Positions 54,121 through 62,761 of a stretch of 64,000 bases of DNA are shown here, piece after piece. The stretch lies in the NCBI GenBank assembly GCA_964514415.1, contig CAZEQL010000001.1, forward strand, positions 1 to 64,000. The letters are read 5' to 3'. A program made the position numbers and the translations under genes. The stretch is from CAZEQL01 sp964514415 (GTDB lineage: Bacteria > Chloroflexota > Dehalococcoidia > GIF9 > AB-539-J10). The notes under the pieces were generated by a model, which did not search any database, was not told the origin of the DNA, and saw only the letters and a program-made list of their open reading frames with translations. Each line of letters starts with the position of its first letter. The first letter of the stretch is position 1.

Positions 54121-55620
54121 ATGAGCAAAAAGGCGATAATAATAGGTGCGGGAATAGCAGGGTTATCGACAGGCTGTTATTTACAAATGAATGGGTACAA
54201 AACGCAAATATTCGAAATGAGCCAATCTCCAGGTGGGGTATGCACTTCATGGAAGAGGAAAGGATATATTTTCGATGGCTGCATCCATTGGCTTGTTGGC
54301 TCAAGTCCCTCTGTTAATTTCTACAAGATATGGCAGGAATTGGGTGCGATTCAACATAAGGAGATAGTGGACTTTGATGAATTTACCAGAATAGAAAGAA
54401 AAAATGGAGAGGTTTTCACGGTTTATACAAATGTGGATAAGTTAGAGAACGAGATGATGGAGGTTGCGCCTGAGGATAAACAGGTAATAGAAGAATTTAC
54501 AGATGCAATAAGGGAATTTGCAAGGTTTGAGATGCCAATAGGGAAGGCACCTGAATTATATGGCCCTATCGATGGAATGAAACTTTTATTTAAGATGTAT
54601 CCATTTTTAAAAGCTGCAAAGAAATGGAAGAATATTACAATCAAGGACTATGCGGAAAGATTTAAAAATCATTTTTTAAGAGAGGTGTTCCCACTAATTC
54701 TTGGAATAGACGATAGATTCACAATGGTTGGACTTATCATGACGCTTTCTTGGATGCATCTAAAATCTGCGGGTTACCCAGTTGGAGGGTCTTTAGAGTT
54801 TTCAAAGTCTATCGAAAGGAGATATGTCAATCTCGGCGGCAAAGTGAACTATAACTCCAAGGTATCAAAGGTCATCGTGAAAGATAACAAAGCTGTTGGG
54901 ATAAAACTGGCAAACGAAGAAATTTACAATGCTGATATAGTAATCTCGGCTGCTGACGGACACTACACCATCTTTGAAATGCTTGATGGCAAATATGTAA
55001 ATAAGAAAATCTTAAACGATTACAATAATTTAGAGCTGTTTCCTGCAATTATTCAGATTTCATTGGGAATATCAAAAAGCTTCGATGATGTTCCACACTC
55101 AATAAGTTTCCCTCTTGATAAGCCTTTTATCATCGATGACAAAAACAAAGTTGGAAGGATAATGGTGAGAATCTATAACTTTGACCCTGCATTGGCATCA
55201 GAAGGGAAAACCTCTGTCATTGTATACACCCCCTCTAATTATGAGTATTGGGTAAATTTGAGGGGAAAAGATATGGAGAAATATCGTGAAGAAAAGGAAA
55301 GAATTGCTAAAGAGCTTATAGAGATACTTGATAAACGATTTGGAAATATAGCCTCGAAGGTTGAAGTTTACGATGTTGCTACTCCCGCCACTTACATAAG
55401 ATATACAAATAACTGGAAGGGAAGTTTTGAAGGATGGCTACCAACATCAAAAGTGCTTATGAGAAGGATGAAAAAGACTTTACCCAAGTTGAAAAATTTT
55501 TATATGGCTGGGCAATGGGTTGAACCAGGCGGAGGCTTGCCTGCTGTAGCTCTATCTGGGAGGAATTTAGCTCAAGTGATATGCAGAAAAGACAAGAAAA
55601 AATTTCAGGTGGTGGTTTAG
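54121..55620 (+). CDS. FAD-dependent oxidoreductase, phytoene desaturase-like
   Basis: An NAD(P)/FAD-dependent oxidoreductase of the CrtI/carotenoid-isomerase-like superfamily. The FAD dinucleotide motif is IIIGAGIAGLSTGCYLQMNG with the FEMSQSPGG continuation. The C-terminal FAD contact is NFYMAGQWVEPGGGLPAVALSGRNLA. No carotenoid genes surround it, so the substrate is unknown. The coding sequence is clearly richer in A+T (many AAA, ATA, AGA and GAA codons) than polA or nfnB, and gene debris lies on both sides. Horizontal acquisition is likely. Confidence 0.82.
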   Translation: MSKKAIIIGAGIAGLSTGCYLQMNGYKTQIFEMSQSPGGVCTSWKRKGYIFDGCIHWLVGSSPSVNFYKIWQELGAIQHKEIVDFDEFTRIERKNGEVFTVYTNVDKLENEMMEVAPEDKQVIEEFTDAIREFARFEMPIGKAPELYGPIDGMKLLFKMYPFLKAAKKWKNITIKDYAERFKNHFLREVFPLILGIDDRFTMVGLIMTLSWMHLKSAGYPVGGSLEFSKSIERRYVNLGGKVNYNSKVSKVIVKDNKAVGIKLANEEIYNADIVISAADGHYTIFEMLDGKYVNKKILNDYNNLELFPAIIQISLGISKSFDDVPHSISFPLDKPFIIDDKNKVGRIMVRIYNFDPALASEGKTSVIVYTPSNYEYWVNLRGKDMEKYREEKERIAKELIEILDKRFGNIASKVEVYDVATPATYIRYTNNWKGSFEGWLPTSKVLMRRMKKTLPKLKNFYMAGQWVEPGGGLPAVALSGRNLAQVICRKDKKKFQVVV

Positions 55621-55872
55621 TATGGCGACCTGCAAGACTATCGTATAACACAGCATATATACGCTACGGGCTTACGATCTTGCCCTTCGGGACATTGCTC
55701 TCTTTGGTCGCAACGTCGTATATGCTGGAAACGTTAAACGGAAAGCCTAAACAAAAGGGCGCTCCGTTGGACTGCTGTCTTACACTGAATAACAAGCCAC
55801 TTATTGGGTCCCATTGGCTTGCATTGCAGCAACTGCTTAAACCTCTAAATCCCAGACATTTGGAATTTGGGT
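55621..55872. other. gene-free gap after the FAD oxidoreductase
   Basis: No supported gene. The end (about 55846-55875) carries an A+T-rich word resembling the repeat after ribF. Confidence 0.4.
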
Positions 55873-57279
55873 TTAAGATTTCCTCTGGAAATAAGCATCA
55901 ATATCAGCGGCGGCTCTTTTGCCTGCGCCCATAGCGCTTATCACCGTAGCTGCCCCGGTGGCCATATCGCCGCCGCACCAGACTCTGTCCTTGCTCGTTT
56001 TCCCTGTAGCCTCGTCGGTTTTCACCGTGCCCCATCTGGTGAGTTCCAACCCCCTGGTCGTTGAGGGGATGATTGGGTTAGGCCTGGTGCCCAAAGCAGG
56101 GATGGCTGTATCAATCTCCATGATAAATTCGGTGCCTGGCTTTGGTATTGGTCGCCGCCGACCACTTTCATCGGGTTCGCCAAGCTCCATTTCATATAAT
56201 TCTACTGCTTTAACTCTACCTTGTTCATCGCCAAGGAACCTCCTGGGATTAGTTAGAAGCTTAAATATGACTCCCTCCTCCTCAGCATTCTCCCTCTCCT
56301 CAAGCCTGGCCGGCATCTCAACTCTGGAACGCCGATAAATAATGTATACCTCTTCGGCTCCCAGCCTCAGAGAACATCGGGAGGCATCCATGGCGACATT
56401 GCCTCCACCGAAGACAGCCACTCTTTTCCCCACTTTTATGGGAGTATCATATTCAGGGAAACGATATGCCTTCATCAGGTTCGTCCGAGTAAGGAACTCG
56501 TTAGCAGAATAAATGCCGCTGAAGTTCTCGCCGGGAATGTTTAAAAACATCGGTGCTCCGGCACCAGGGGCTAGGAAAACAGCATCATAGTCATTTTCCA
56601 AAAGCTCATCTACAGTGGCTATTTTGCCTATTACCTGGTCAAGCTTAATCTCCACCCCTAAAGACTTTACATAGTCAACTTCACCTTGAACGATAGTTTT
56701 AGGCAATCTAAACTCGGGTATTCCATACATCAGCACACCACCAGCTACGTGAAGGGCTTCAAGGATAGTGACTTCATACCCTAGCCTGGATAAATCAGCA
56801 GCACAAGTTAAACCCGCTGGCCCAGAACCAACTACAGCCACCTTCTTACCATTAGATACACAATCGACTTTCTGCTTCTCTATAACTTCAGGGTGAGCTC
56901 TTTCCCAATCAGCCACATACCTTTCCAGGCGGCCAATAGCAATAGGAGCGCCCTTTTTAGCCAGGATGCAACTCATTTCGCACTGTGTTTCCTGGGGGCA
57001 AACTCGCCCACAAATGCCAGGAAGGCTGTTTTTGTTCTTAAGTATCCTCACTGCCTCAGGCATATCATGGTCGCGTATTGCTTTTATGAATTCGGGGATA
57101 TCTACATTGACAGGGCAGCCATCCTTACAATAAGGTTTCTTGCACTGAAGGCAGCGATTAGCTTCCTCAACAGCTTGTTCTTCAATGTATCCCAGGGCTA
57201 CTTCGTTAAAATTTCCTTTTCTTACTGCTGACTCTTGCTTGGGCATCGGCACGCGATTTAGATTTATTTTGCCTGCCAT
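55873..57279 (-). CDS. nfnB: NfnB/GltD-like flavoprotein, large subunit of ferredoxin:NADP oxidoreductase
   Basis: Annotated either as the glutamate synthase small subunit or as NfnB. The N-terminal iron-sulfur domain binds two clusters (CLQCKKPYCKDGCP and CGRVCPQETQCEMSC). FAD and NADPH sites follow (VGSGPAGLTCAADLSRLGY, FGGGNVAMDASRCSLRLGA) and a final CGGDMATGAATVISAMGAGK. The adjacent NfnA-like gene and the absence of a large glutamate synthase subunit favour NfnAB, which couples NADH and reduced ferredoxin to NADP reduction. Confidence 0.9.
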   Translation of the reverse strand: MAGKINLNRVPMPKQESAVRKGNFNEVALGYIEEQAVEEANRCLQCKKPYCKDGCPVNVDIPEFIKAIRDHDMPEAVRILKNKNSLPGICGRVCPQETQCEMSCILAKKGAPIAIGRLERYVADWERAHPEVIEKQKVDCVSNGKKVAVVGSGPAGLTCAADLSRLGYEVTILEALHVAGGVLMYGIPEFRLPKTIVQGEVDYVKSLGVEIKLDQVIGKIATVDELLENDYDAVFLAPGAGAPMFLNIPGENFSGIYSANEFLTRTNLMKAYRFPEYDTPIKVGKRVAVFGGGNVAMDASRCSLRLGAEEVYIIYRRSRVEMPARLEERENAEEEGVIFKLLTNPRRFLGDEQGRVKAVELYEMELGEPDESGRRRPIPKPGTEFIMEIDTAIPALGTRPNPIIPSTTRGLELTRWGTVKTDEATGKTSKDRVWCGGDMATGAATVISAMGAGKRAAADIDAYFQRKS

Positions 57280-57285
57280 AGTCCT

Positions 57286-58119
57286 TCACCTCCCTGGTGT
57301 ACTCGCTTCCCAAAGTTCTAGCGATTTCTTTTCCTCCTCTAAGTAGGTGCGCTGACGATTCATAAGTAAATCCCAATCAACTTGATGACCATCAAAGTCC
57401 GGCCCATCAACGCAGGCAAACTTAGTTTCACCACCTACAGACACACGACAACAACCACACATTCCTGTGCCATCAACCATTATGGGATTAAGACTCACGA
57501 TGGTTTTGACACCAAAAGGCTTGGTAGTTAAGGAGCAGAACTTCATCATTACTGTGGGGCCAATAGCGATAACCCTATCAACTTTTGCCACCTGCAAAAG
57601 CTCCCTTAGTGGTTCAGTGACCAACCCTTTACGCTCATATGAACCATCGTCAGTGGTTACAATAAGCTTATCACTTACGCTGCCCAGCTTTTCTTCCCAG
57701 AAAACAATCTCCTTAGTGCGAAACCCCATAACTGCAATGACCCTGTTCCCCACCTCTTTCATAGCTCGAGCAATAGGCACTATGGTAGCAATGGCAAATC
57801 CTCCGGCAACGCAGACCACGGTGCCAAATTTCTTAATTTCTGTGGGACGGCCTAGTGGACCAACAAAGTCAAGAACGCTATCACCAGCATTAAGCAAAGC
57901 TAATTTCTTAGTGGAAGTGCCTACTTCCATAAAAACGATAGTCACGCTCCCCTCTGTTTTATTCCAATCAGCAATAGTTAGGGGAATACGTTCCCCCTTT
58001 TCATCGCTTCTGACAATAACGAATTGCCCCGGTTCAGCCTTCATGGCTACTTCTGGGGCTTCAACTCTAAATAAATGAATATTCGGAGCAAGGTCCTTCC
58101 TGGCTAAGATTCTATACAT
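57286..58119 (-). CDS. nfnA: NfnA-like ferredoxin-NADP reductase subunit
   Basis: FAD- and [2Fe-2S]-containing partner of NfnB, related to sulfide dehydrogenase beta and dihydroorotate dehydrogenase electron-transfer subunits. Flavin-binding residues lie in PGQFVIVRSDEKGERIPLTIADW, pyridine-nucleotide binding in VCVAGGFAIATIVPIAR, and cluster cysteines in GTGMCGCCRVSVGG and FACVDGPDFDGHQVDW. The ATG at 58119 is chosen for its AGGAGG. It is 6 bp upstream of nfnB, so the two form an operon. Confidence 0.9.
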   Translation of the reverse strand: MYRILARKDLAPNIHLFRVEAPEVAMKAEPGQFVIVRSDEKGERIPLTIADWNKTEGSVTIVFMEVGTSTKKLALLNAGDSVLDFVGPLGRPTEIKKFGTVVCVAGGFAIATIVPIARAMKEVGNRVIAVMGFRTKEIVFWEEKLGSVSDKLIVTTDDGSYERKGLVTEPLRELLQVAKVDRVIAIGPTVMMKFCSLTTKPFGVKTIVSLNPIMVDGTGMCGCCRVSVGGETKFACVDGPDFDGHQVDWDLLMNRQRTYLEEEKKSLELWEASTPGR

Positions 58120-58210
58120 GGAATAATTACCTCCTGGTAACACAAAGGCTGTTTAACTTTGATTTTCCGTTCATTTTTGGGCATTTTGGGAGTCTTTCAC
58201 CCAGATTTCT

Positions 58211-58261
58211 GTAGTTGCCTGATTCATCAGGCATAAGTCGCCCAATAAATTGGGCAACTAC
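58211..58261. repeat. second copy of the two-hairpin palindromic repeat
   Basis: The outer stem GTAGTTG/CAACTAC encloses CCTGAT-ATCAGG and CCCAAT-ATTGGG, as at 49955-50001, with 4 extra bases between the hairpins. CCTCTCC...GGAGAGG palindrome debris follows near 58315. Confidence 0.75.
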
Positions 58262-58375
58262 ATTTTTAAACAACCTCACGCATGGTAAAATTTAAATAAT
58301 TATAGCACCTTAACCCTCTCCCATTGAAGGAGAGGAATTTTATAAGAACTTGCGCCGGATGCTGGAAGCGGGAAA

Positions 58376-59212
58376 ATGCCTGAGTTACCTGAAGTAGAGA
58401 CAATTAAAAACGAACTTTCGCCCTGGGTGGTGGGGCAAAGTTTCACTCAAGTTAGCATCTTTGACGCCCATTTAGTGCCCGGAATTTCAATTGAGGAATT
58501 TCGCCGTAACTTAACTGAGCAAACAATAAAAAGCCTTGAACGACGAGGGAAATATCTCATCTTCAATCTGGCAAGTAGCCAGGCATTGATTATGCACCTT
58601 AGAATGACGGGGGCTTTATTACTAAACCCGAGGAAAGTTAGCCACTATGCCAGGGCGGTTTTTCTACTTTCTAACGGTATTCGAATTGTGTTTATCGACC
58701 AGCGCCGACTAGGCGTAATGTGGCTGGTAGAAAACGCTGATGCCATAGTGGGTAAGCTAGGCCCCGAACCATTAAGTGAGACCTTCACCCCACCAATTCT
58801 GGCGCAAAGATTAAGCCAGCATCATATCCCCATAAAAGCAGCTCTTCTGGACCAAAGCGTGGTTGCGGGTATTGGTAATATGTATGCCGATGAGGCTCTG
58901 TTTGCCGCTGGAATTCATCCTTTGAGAAAAACAGATGCTTTATCATCCGAAGAAATACAAACCTTATATCATTGTATTCGTGAAATCCTCTGGTCAGCTA
59001 TAGGTAATAAAGGTGCCAGCGTTGATACTTATGTTCGCCCTGAAGGTCAACTGGGCACAGCCCACTTCAATTTTAAGGTTGCCCATCAGGGTGGCAAGCC
59101 CTGCCCCCTCTGTGGCACTCCAATTCAGCGGATTCTGGTACGAAACCGCGGCACTTACTTTTGCCCCAACTGTCAGCCCATAACAACCCAGATGCTCCTT
59201 TTGTCACCCTGA
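58376..59212 (+). CDS. mutM: formamidopyrimidine-DNA glycosylase
   Basis: Removes oxidised purines such as 8-oxoguanine. The catalytic N-terminal PELPEVETIKNEL, the lysine of RRGKYLIF, the H2TH region (DQSVVAGIGNMYADEALFAAGIHP) and the zinc finger (CPLCGTPIQRILVRNRGTYFCPNC) are all present. At 278 residues the length is normal. The last codons and the TGA stop lie inside a dispersed repeat (TTGTCACCCTGAGCGAAG), so the C-terminal tail was set by repeat insertion. Confidence 0.95.
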   Translation: MPELPEVETIKNELSPWVVGQSFTQVSIFDAHLVPGISIEEFRRNLTEQTIKSLERRGKYLIFNLASSQALIMHLRMTGALLLNPRKVSHYARAVFLLSNGIRIVFIDQRRLGVMWLVENADAIVGKLGPEPLSETFTPPILAQRLSQHHIPIKAALLDQSVVAGIGNMYADEALFAAGIHPLRKTDALSSEEIQTLYHCIREILWSAIGNKGASVDTYVRPEGQLGTAHFNFKVAHQGGKPCPLCGTPIQRILVRNRGTYFCPNCQPITTQMLLLSP

Positions 59213-59262
59213 GCGAAGCGAAGGGCCTCAGAGATTCTTCGCCTAAGGCTCAGAATAACGAA
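59203..59262 (+). repeat. dispersed repeat overlapping the mutM stop
   Basis: GTCACCCTGAGCGAAGCGAA, then GGGCCTCAGAGATTCTTCG, then AGGCTCAGAATAACGAAG: two facing repeat halves forming an imperfect palindrome. It supplies the mutM stop codon. Related to the copies at 8241 and 35372. Confidence 0.65.
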
Positions 59263-59333
59263 GCATAGAATTTCAAGGGCCGGCTGCCCTATTATGCCAG
59301 CCCTCGGGCATTAGATCCCTAAATATAAAAAAG

Positions 59334-59405
59334 TGGCAGCGAGTGGATTTGAACCACTGACCAATGGCTTATGAGTCCACTGCTCTACCGCTGAGCTACG
59401 CTGCC
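59334..59405 (-). tRNA. tRNA-Met (anticodon CAT)
   Basis: A 72-nt cloverleaf on the minus strand. The acceptor is GGCAGCG/CGCTGCC, the D arm GCTC-GAGC, the anticodon loop CTCATAA, and the T arm AGTGG-TTCAAAT-CCACT with discriminator A. CCA is not encoded. One A-G mismatch closes the anticodon stem. A CAT anticodon could also be the lysidine-modified isoleucine tRNA. The initiator is unlikely because the anticodon stem lacks three G-C pairs. Confidence 0.88.
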
Positions 59406-59413
59406 TCAAATTT

Positions 59414-59443
59414 AGTTTAGCATTGGCTACTAGAAATGGTCAA
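59414..59443 (-). promoter_or_regulatory. promoter of the tRNA gene
   Basis: TTGACC, an 18-bp spacer and TAAACT on the minus strand place the start about 2 bp before the mature tRNA. Confidence 0.55.
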
Positions 59444-59465
59444 ATTGGTATATGCATTCATACCT

Positions 59466-60010
59466 CGGTCGGGGACAAGCCCCGACTTAGATGTCACCAA
59501 CCGTAGTGGCGGGGTTTATCCCCGCCTTGTGTCTTCCTGTGAATTCGTAGCATCGAGGCTTTAGCCTCGATATGCGGGTATTGCACGGGTCTAAAGACCC
59601 ATGCCTACAGACCCGCACCTGTCCCTAAAAAATTTTGTAGTTGCCTGATTCATCAGGCATAGTAGGAGATTGCCGCGCCTTCGGCTCGCAATGACACCAC
59701 GCCTTCTTGAGGGCTGCGGGAGTCCTCTCCCTCAGCATGAAGGAATCCGTTCCTTCATGCCTCAGATAAAGCCTCGATATGCGGGTATTGCACGGGTCTA
59801 AAGACCCATGCCTACAGACCCGCACCTGTCCCTAAAAAATTTTGTAGTTGCCTGATTCATCAGGCATAGTAGGAGATTGCCGCGCCTTCGGCTCGCAATG
59901 ACAGGGGAGGGAACTCGTGATGACAAAGGGAGGCTTGTAGGGGAGAGGACAAGCCTCTCCCCTACAGGGGTAACCATACGTAACCGTAGCGGCGGGGTTT
60001 ATCCCCGCCT
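59466..60010. repeat. array of concatenated palindromes with a 207-bp tandem unit
   Basis: Palindromes follow each other: GTCGGGG/CCCCGAC, GGCGGGG-CCCCGCC, TCGAGGC-GCCTCGA, GGGTCTAAAGACCC, TGCCTGAT-ATCAGGCA, TTGC..GCAA, CATGAAGGAA-TTCCTTCATG and TGTAGGGGAGAGG-CCTCTCCCCTACA. Positions 59564-59696 repeat at 59771-59903, apparently without change, giving a 207-bp period. No gene is supported from 59406 to 60195. The remaining 60011-60195 shows nothing recognisable. Confidence 0.8.
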
Positions 60011-60195
60011 AATGCTGGAAATAACATAATAACTGCCTGAGACGTCACCTCCTTATGAGTTGCCTTTTCTTTACCACTTTTCTCGGAAAGAGGACATTTC
60101 TAAAGAGTTTTCTAGGGGACATTATCAAAGAGTTACGACACCCTGGCTTTAAAATTCTTGACCCGCTAAATTAGAAACATTAATATAAGCAAGCT

Positions 60196-60786
60196 TTGGG
60201 CACGTTTAGAACAGCAAGATACATAAAAGCAGCAATTACGAGTATTTTATTAATTGTCGCCCTGGCCTTAATCCTCTGTTTGCCAGCATTGGCCGATGAC
60301 ACTGGCACTATAACCATAACTATGACTGGAGCTAATGAGATAGCTATCACTCTGGATAAGACGAATTGGGATTTAGGAAACGTAACTTCAGACACAGAGT
60401 ATGAAACAAGCCCGCCAATACAGTGGTGTACCTTGACCAATACCGGCAATGTTAACGTGAATACTCTTATTGCGGGTGAGGATGCTAAGTGGGTTGATAA
60501 TCCTGCTGCATACAAGTGGACGTTGAGCGGCGATGGAACTAATAACAACCACATATATGGGTTATGGTTCCGCATATCTGGCGATACCACACGTGGACCT
60601 CATAGCGATGGTTATGTCCCCATTACCACGACAGAAAATGAATTCTGGCCTTATTCTGGGGGCTCAGGCTCAAGTCTGGCACCTGACGACTATAAACAAT
60701 TCGGGCTAAGGCTGCTAACGCCTACCTTGTTCTACGGCAATAGGCAAATGCAGACTCATATCACCATAAGTGCGGTAGCTGCCTGA
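60196..60786 (+). CDS. small secreted protein of unknown family
   Basis: A signal peptide (about residues 10-34, ending LPALADD) is followed by a beta-rich domain with DKTNWDLGNVTSDTEY and a C-terminal LRLLTPTLFYGNRQMQTHITISAVAA. The family is not recognised. The layout, together with the next gene, resembles two-gene units of secreted WxL-like proteins and their anchoring partners, but no clear WxL signature is present. The start is TTG with a weak ribosome site. Its stop overlaps the next start as TGATG. Confidence 0.6.
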   Translation: MGTFRTARYIKAAITSILLIVALALILCLPALADDTGTITITMTGANEIAITLDKTNWDLGNVTSDTEYETSPPIQWCTLTNTGNVNVNTLIAGEDAKWVDNPAAYKWTLSGDGTNNNHIYGLWFRISGDTTRGPHSDGYVPITTTENEFWPYSGGSGSSLAPDDYKQFGLRLLTPTLFYGNRQMQTHITISAVAA

Positions 60787-61337
60787 TGACACGACAGGTT
60801 AAATACCTGGTTGGGATAATCGCAGTTTCACTAATTATCCTTTCGCCTTCTCCCGTCCTGGCTCAGAACTTCAGTGTCTCCCCTGCTGAAGTAAAGATAG
60901 ATGATTTATTCCCAGGAGAAGAAGCTGAATTTCAACTGACCATTCACAATAAAGACAATATTAGGCACAACTTCACTTTAACTGCTCATACCCCCGAGAA
61001 ATTACAGCGAAGGCAAGGAAGGGCTGAGTTTCCCGACAATAGCTGGATAAGTTTTTCCCCTCAGCAGGTTAAAGTACAAGCCGGCTCTAAAGTTGAGATA
61101 AAGGTATTGGTGGACATACCATCGAGCCCGAAATGGGCAGGTAAAGATTGGGAAGTATGGTTGGAGGTCACCCCGGAATCCAGCAACCTATTGACCGTGG
61201 AAGTGTATGTTCGTTTGTTGATATCCACAGGCGGAGGGACGGGAAGCAGCTTCAATATATGGTTGATTAGTGGCACTGTCGCGGTCATGTCGCTCCTTGG
61301 TTATAGCATTTATTACTTCAGGCGTAAGACCAGATAA
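60786..61337 (+). CDS. secreted Ig-like protein with C-terminal membrane anchor
   Basis: The signal peptide (about 1-26, PVLAQ) precedes a single Ig/MSP-like beta-sandwich (NFSVSPAEVKIDDLFPGEEAEFQLTI-type start, RHNFTLTAH, WAGKDWEVWLEV). A transmembrane helix (about 158-178) and the tail FRRKTR follow. The fold resembles the DUF916-type partner of WxL proteins and archaeal NEW3/CARDB domains. It is translationally coupled to the preceding secreted protein, which it may hold at the membrane. Confidence 0.6.
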   Translation: MTRQVKYLVGIIAVSLIILSPSPVLAQNFSVSPAEVKIDDLFPGEEAEFQLTIHNKDNIRHNFTLTAHTPEKLQRRQGRAEFPDNSWISFSPQQVKVQAGSKVEIKVLVDIPSSPKWAGKDWEVWLEVTPESSNLLTVEVYVRLLISTGGGTGSSFNIWLISGTVAVMSLLGYSIYYFRRKTR

Positions 61338-61457
61338 ACCTCATTTCGCGGGGCTCGCAAGGTGCCTTATGGCACGGTAGCTAATAGAGACTACTTCTTT
61401 TCCCCTGGTAACCCTTCTCCGCATCAAATCCGATGTCGGCTATAGAAAAAAGGTCGT

Positions 61458-61488
61458 AGTACTAATTTCTGGCACAAAACAGTACTAA
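61458..61488 (+). promoter_or_regulatory. direct repeat upstream of the sigma factor
   Basis: AGTACTAA occurs at 61458 and 61481, 23 bp apart, each centred on the palindrome AGTACT. It may be a regulator site or part of an autoregulated promoter. The start GTACGTTAG follows at 61502. Confidence 0.3.
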
Positions 61489-61565
61489 CTGGGGATGTTT
61501 GGTACGTTAGTTGTGTTTTATATTTATCATGTAGGAGTAAGCCTGACATCCGTGTGGGGCAAGAA

Positions 61566-62153
61566 ATGAAAATAGCTGAATTTGTCTCTCAAGCGAATGA
61601 AACTGAGCTGACGGAGAAGTTGCGCTCTGGTGACTTCGCCGCCGTGGAGGAGCTCTACCACGCTTATAGCGATAAGCTCTACACCTGGGTACTTAAACAA
61701 GCAGGTGGAGACCAGGCTGTGGCTGAGGATATAGTTCAGGAAACATTCCTCGCTGCCTTGAATTCGCTGGATAAATTCCGTGGTGATAGCCAGCTTTATA
61801 CCTGGCTATGCAGTATAGCCTACCACAAGATAAATGACCTCTATCGCCGCCAGGCACGAGAGGTTAAGCTGGAGGAATTGCCTTTCGGCGTTGAGATTAC
61901 AGAGTTGGAGCGAGACAGAGACACTGAGCCCATCATCCCCAGCACAATGGAATCCGAAGAGACCCGCCAGGCAGTTCGGCAAGCTCTGGTCAACTTGCCA
62001 GGGGATTATCGACAAGTCCTGACCCTCAAATACATTGAGGGGGTACCTGTCTTAGAGATAAGCCGTATCATGAGTCGGTCGCCAAAGTCGGTTGAGGGAT
62101 TGCTATCGCGAGCGCGAAGAATCCTGCGCTCCACTTTAGCGGGAGTAATATAG
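61566..62153 (+). CDS. RNA polymerase sigma factor, ECF subfamily
   Basis: Region 2 includes LYTWVLKQAGG, AEDIVQETFLAALNSLDKFRG and YTWLCSIAYHKINDLYRR. Region 4 includes LVNLPGDYRQVLTLKYIEG and SRIMSRSPKSVEGLLSRARRIL. An acidic linker joins them. About 195 residues is normal. No anti-sigma gene follows; a repeat array does. ATG at 61566 is used; GTG at 61554 is an alternative. It may control the secreted pair just upstream, by inference from position. Confidence 0.88.
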   Translation: MKIAEFVSQANETELTEKLRSGDFAAVEELYHAYSDKLYTWVLKQAGGDQAVAEDIVQETFLAALNSLDKFRGDSQLYTWLCSIAYHKINDLYRRQAREVKLEELPFGVEITELERDRDTEPIIPSTMESEETRQAVRQALVNLPGDYRQVLTLKYIEGVPVLEISRIMSRSPKSVEGLLSRARRILRSTLAGVI

Positions 62154-62233
62154 GGGCTATCAAGTCCGTATGGACATAGCCTGACTTCATCACACTTCTT
62201 ATGAATTCGCAGCTACACTCCAATAGTACAATT

Positions 62234-62742
62234 GTAGTGGCGGGGTTTATCCCCGCCTTAACCCCTGGGAGGGCACAAGACCCTCCTCTACGATAGATAA
62301 TCGTAGTATCGAGGCTTTAGCCTCGATACGCGGGTATTGCACGGGTCTAAAGACCCATGCCTACAGACCCACACTTGTCCCTAAAAAATTTGTAGTTGCC
62401 TGATTTATCAGGCATAGCAGGGAATTGCCACACCTTCTTGAGGGCTGAGGGAATCCTCTCCCTCAGCATGAAGGAATCCGTTCCTTCATGCCTCAGATAA
62501 AGCCTCGATGTGCGGGTATTGCACGGGCCTAAAGACCCACGCCTACAGACCCATGCCTGTCCCTAAAAAATTTTGTAGTTGCCTGATTCATCAGGCATAG
62601 TAGGAGATTGCCGCGCCTTCGGCTCGCAATAACACCACACCTTCTTGAGGGCTGAGGGAATCCTCTCCCTCAGCATGAAGGAATCCGTTCCTTCATGCCT
62701 CAGATAAAGCCTCGATGTGCGGGTCTACAGACCCGCACCTAC
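62234..62742. repeat. second array of the 207-bp composite palindromic repeat
   Basis: Units start with GCCTCGA at 62320, 62502 and 62709. The second to third spacing is 207 bp, the same as in the array at 59564. The first is shorter because part of the TTGC...GCAA palindrome is missing. The gap 62154-62761 otherwise holds no gene. Confidence 0.8.
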
Positions 62743-62761
62743 ATAATAGTAGATAAGGAGG

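Noticed and set aside
55873..57279. Glutamate synthase small subunit (GltD)
   Set aside because: No large glutamate synthase subunit is nearby and an NfnA-like partner is 6 bp upstream, so NfnB is the better call.
59334..59405. tRNA-Ile with lysidine-modified CAT anticodon
   Set aside because: Cannot be excluded, but without the genome's other CAT tRNAs or a tilS context, Met is the default reading.
60196..61337. Calling the secreted pair WxL protein plus WxL-interacting partner
   Set aside because: The gene layout fits, but no convincing WxL motif pair was found, so only a resemblance is noted.
59466..62742. Possible CRISPR array in the right-end repeats
   Set aside because: The repeats are 207-bp composite palindromes with near-identical internal sequence, not short repeats with unique spacers, and no cas genes are present.
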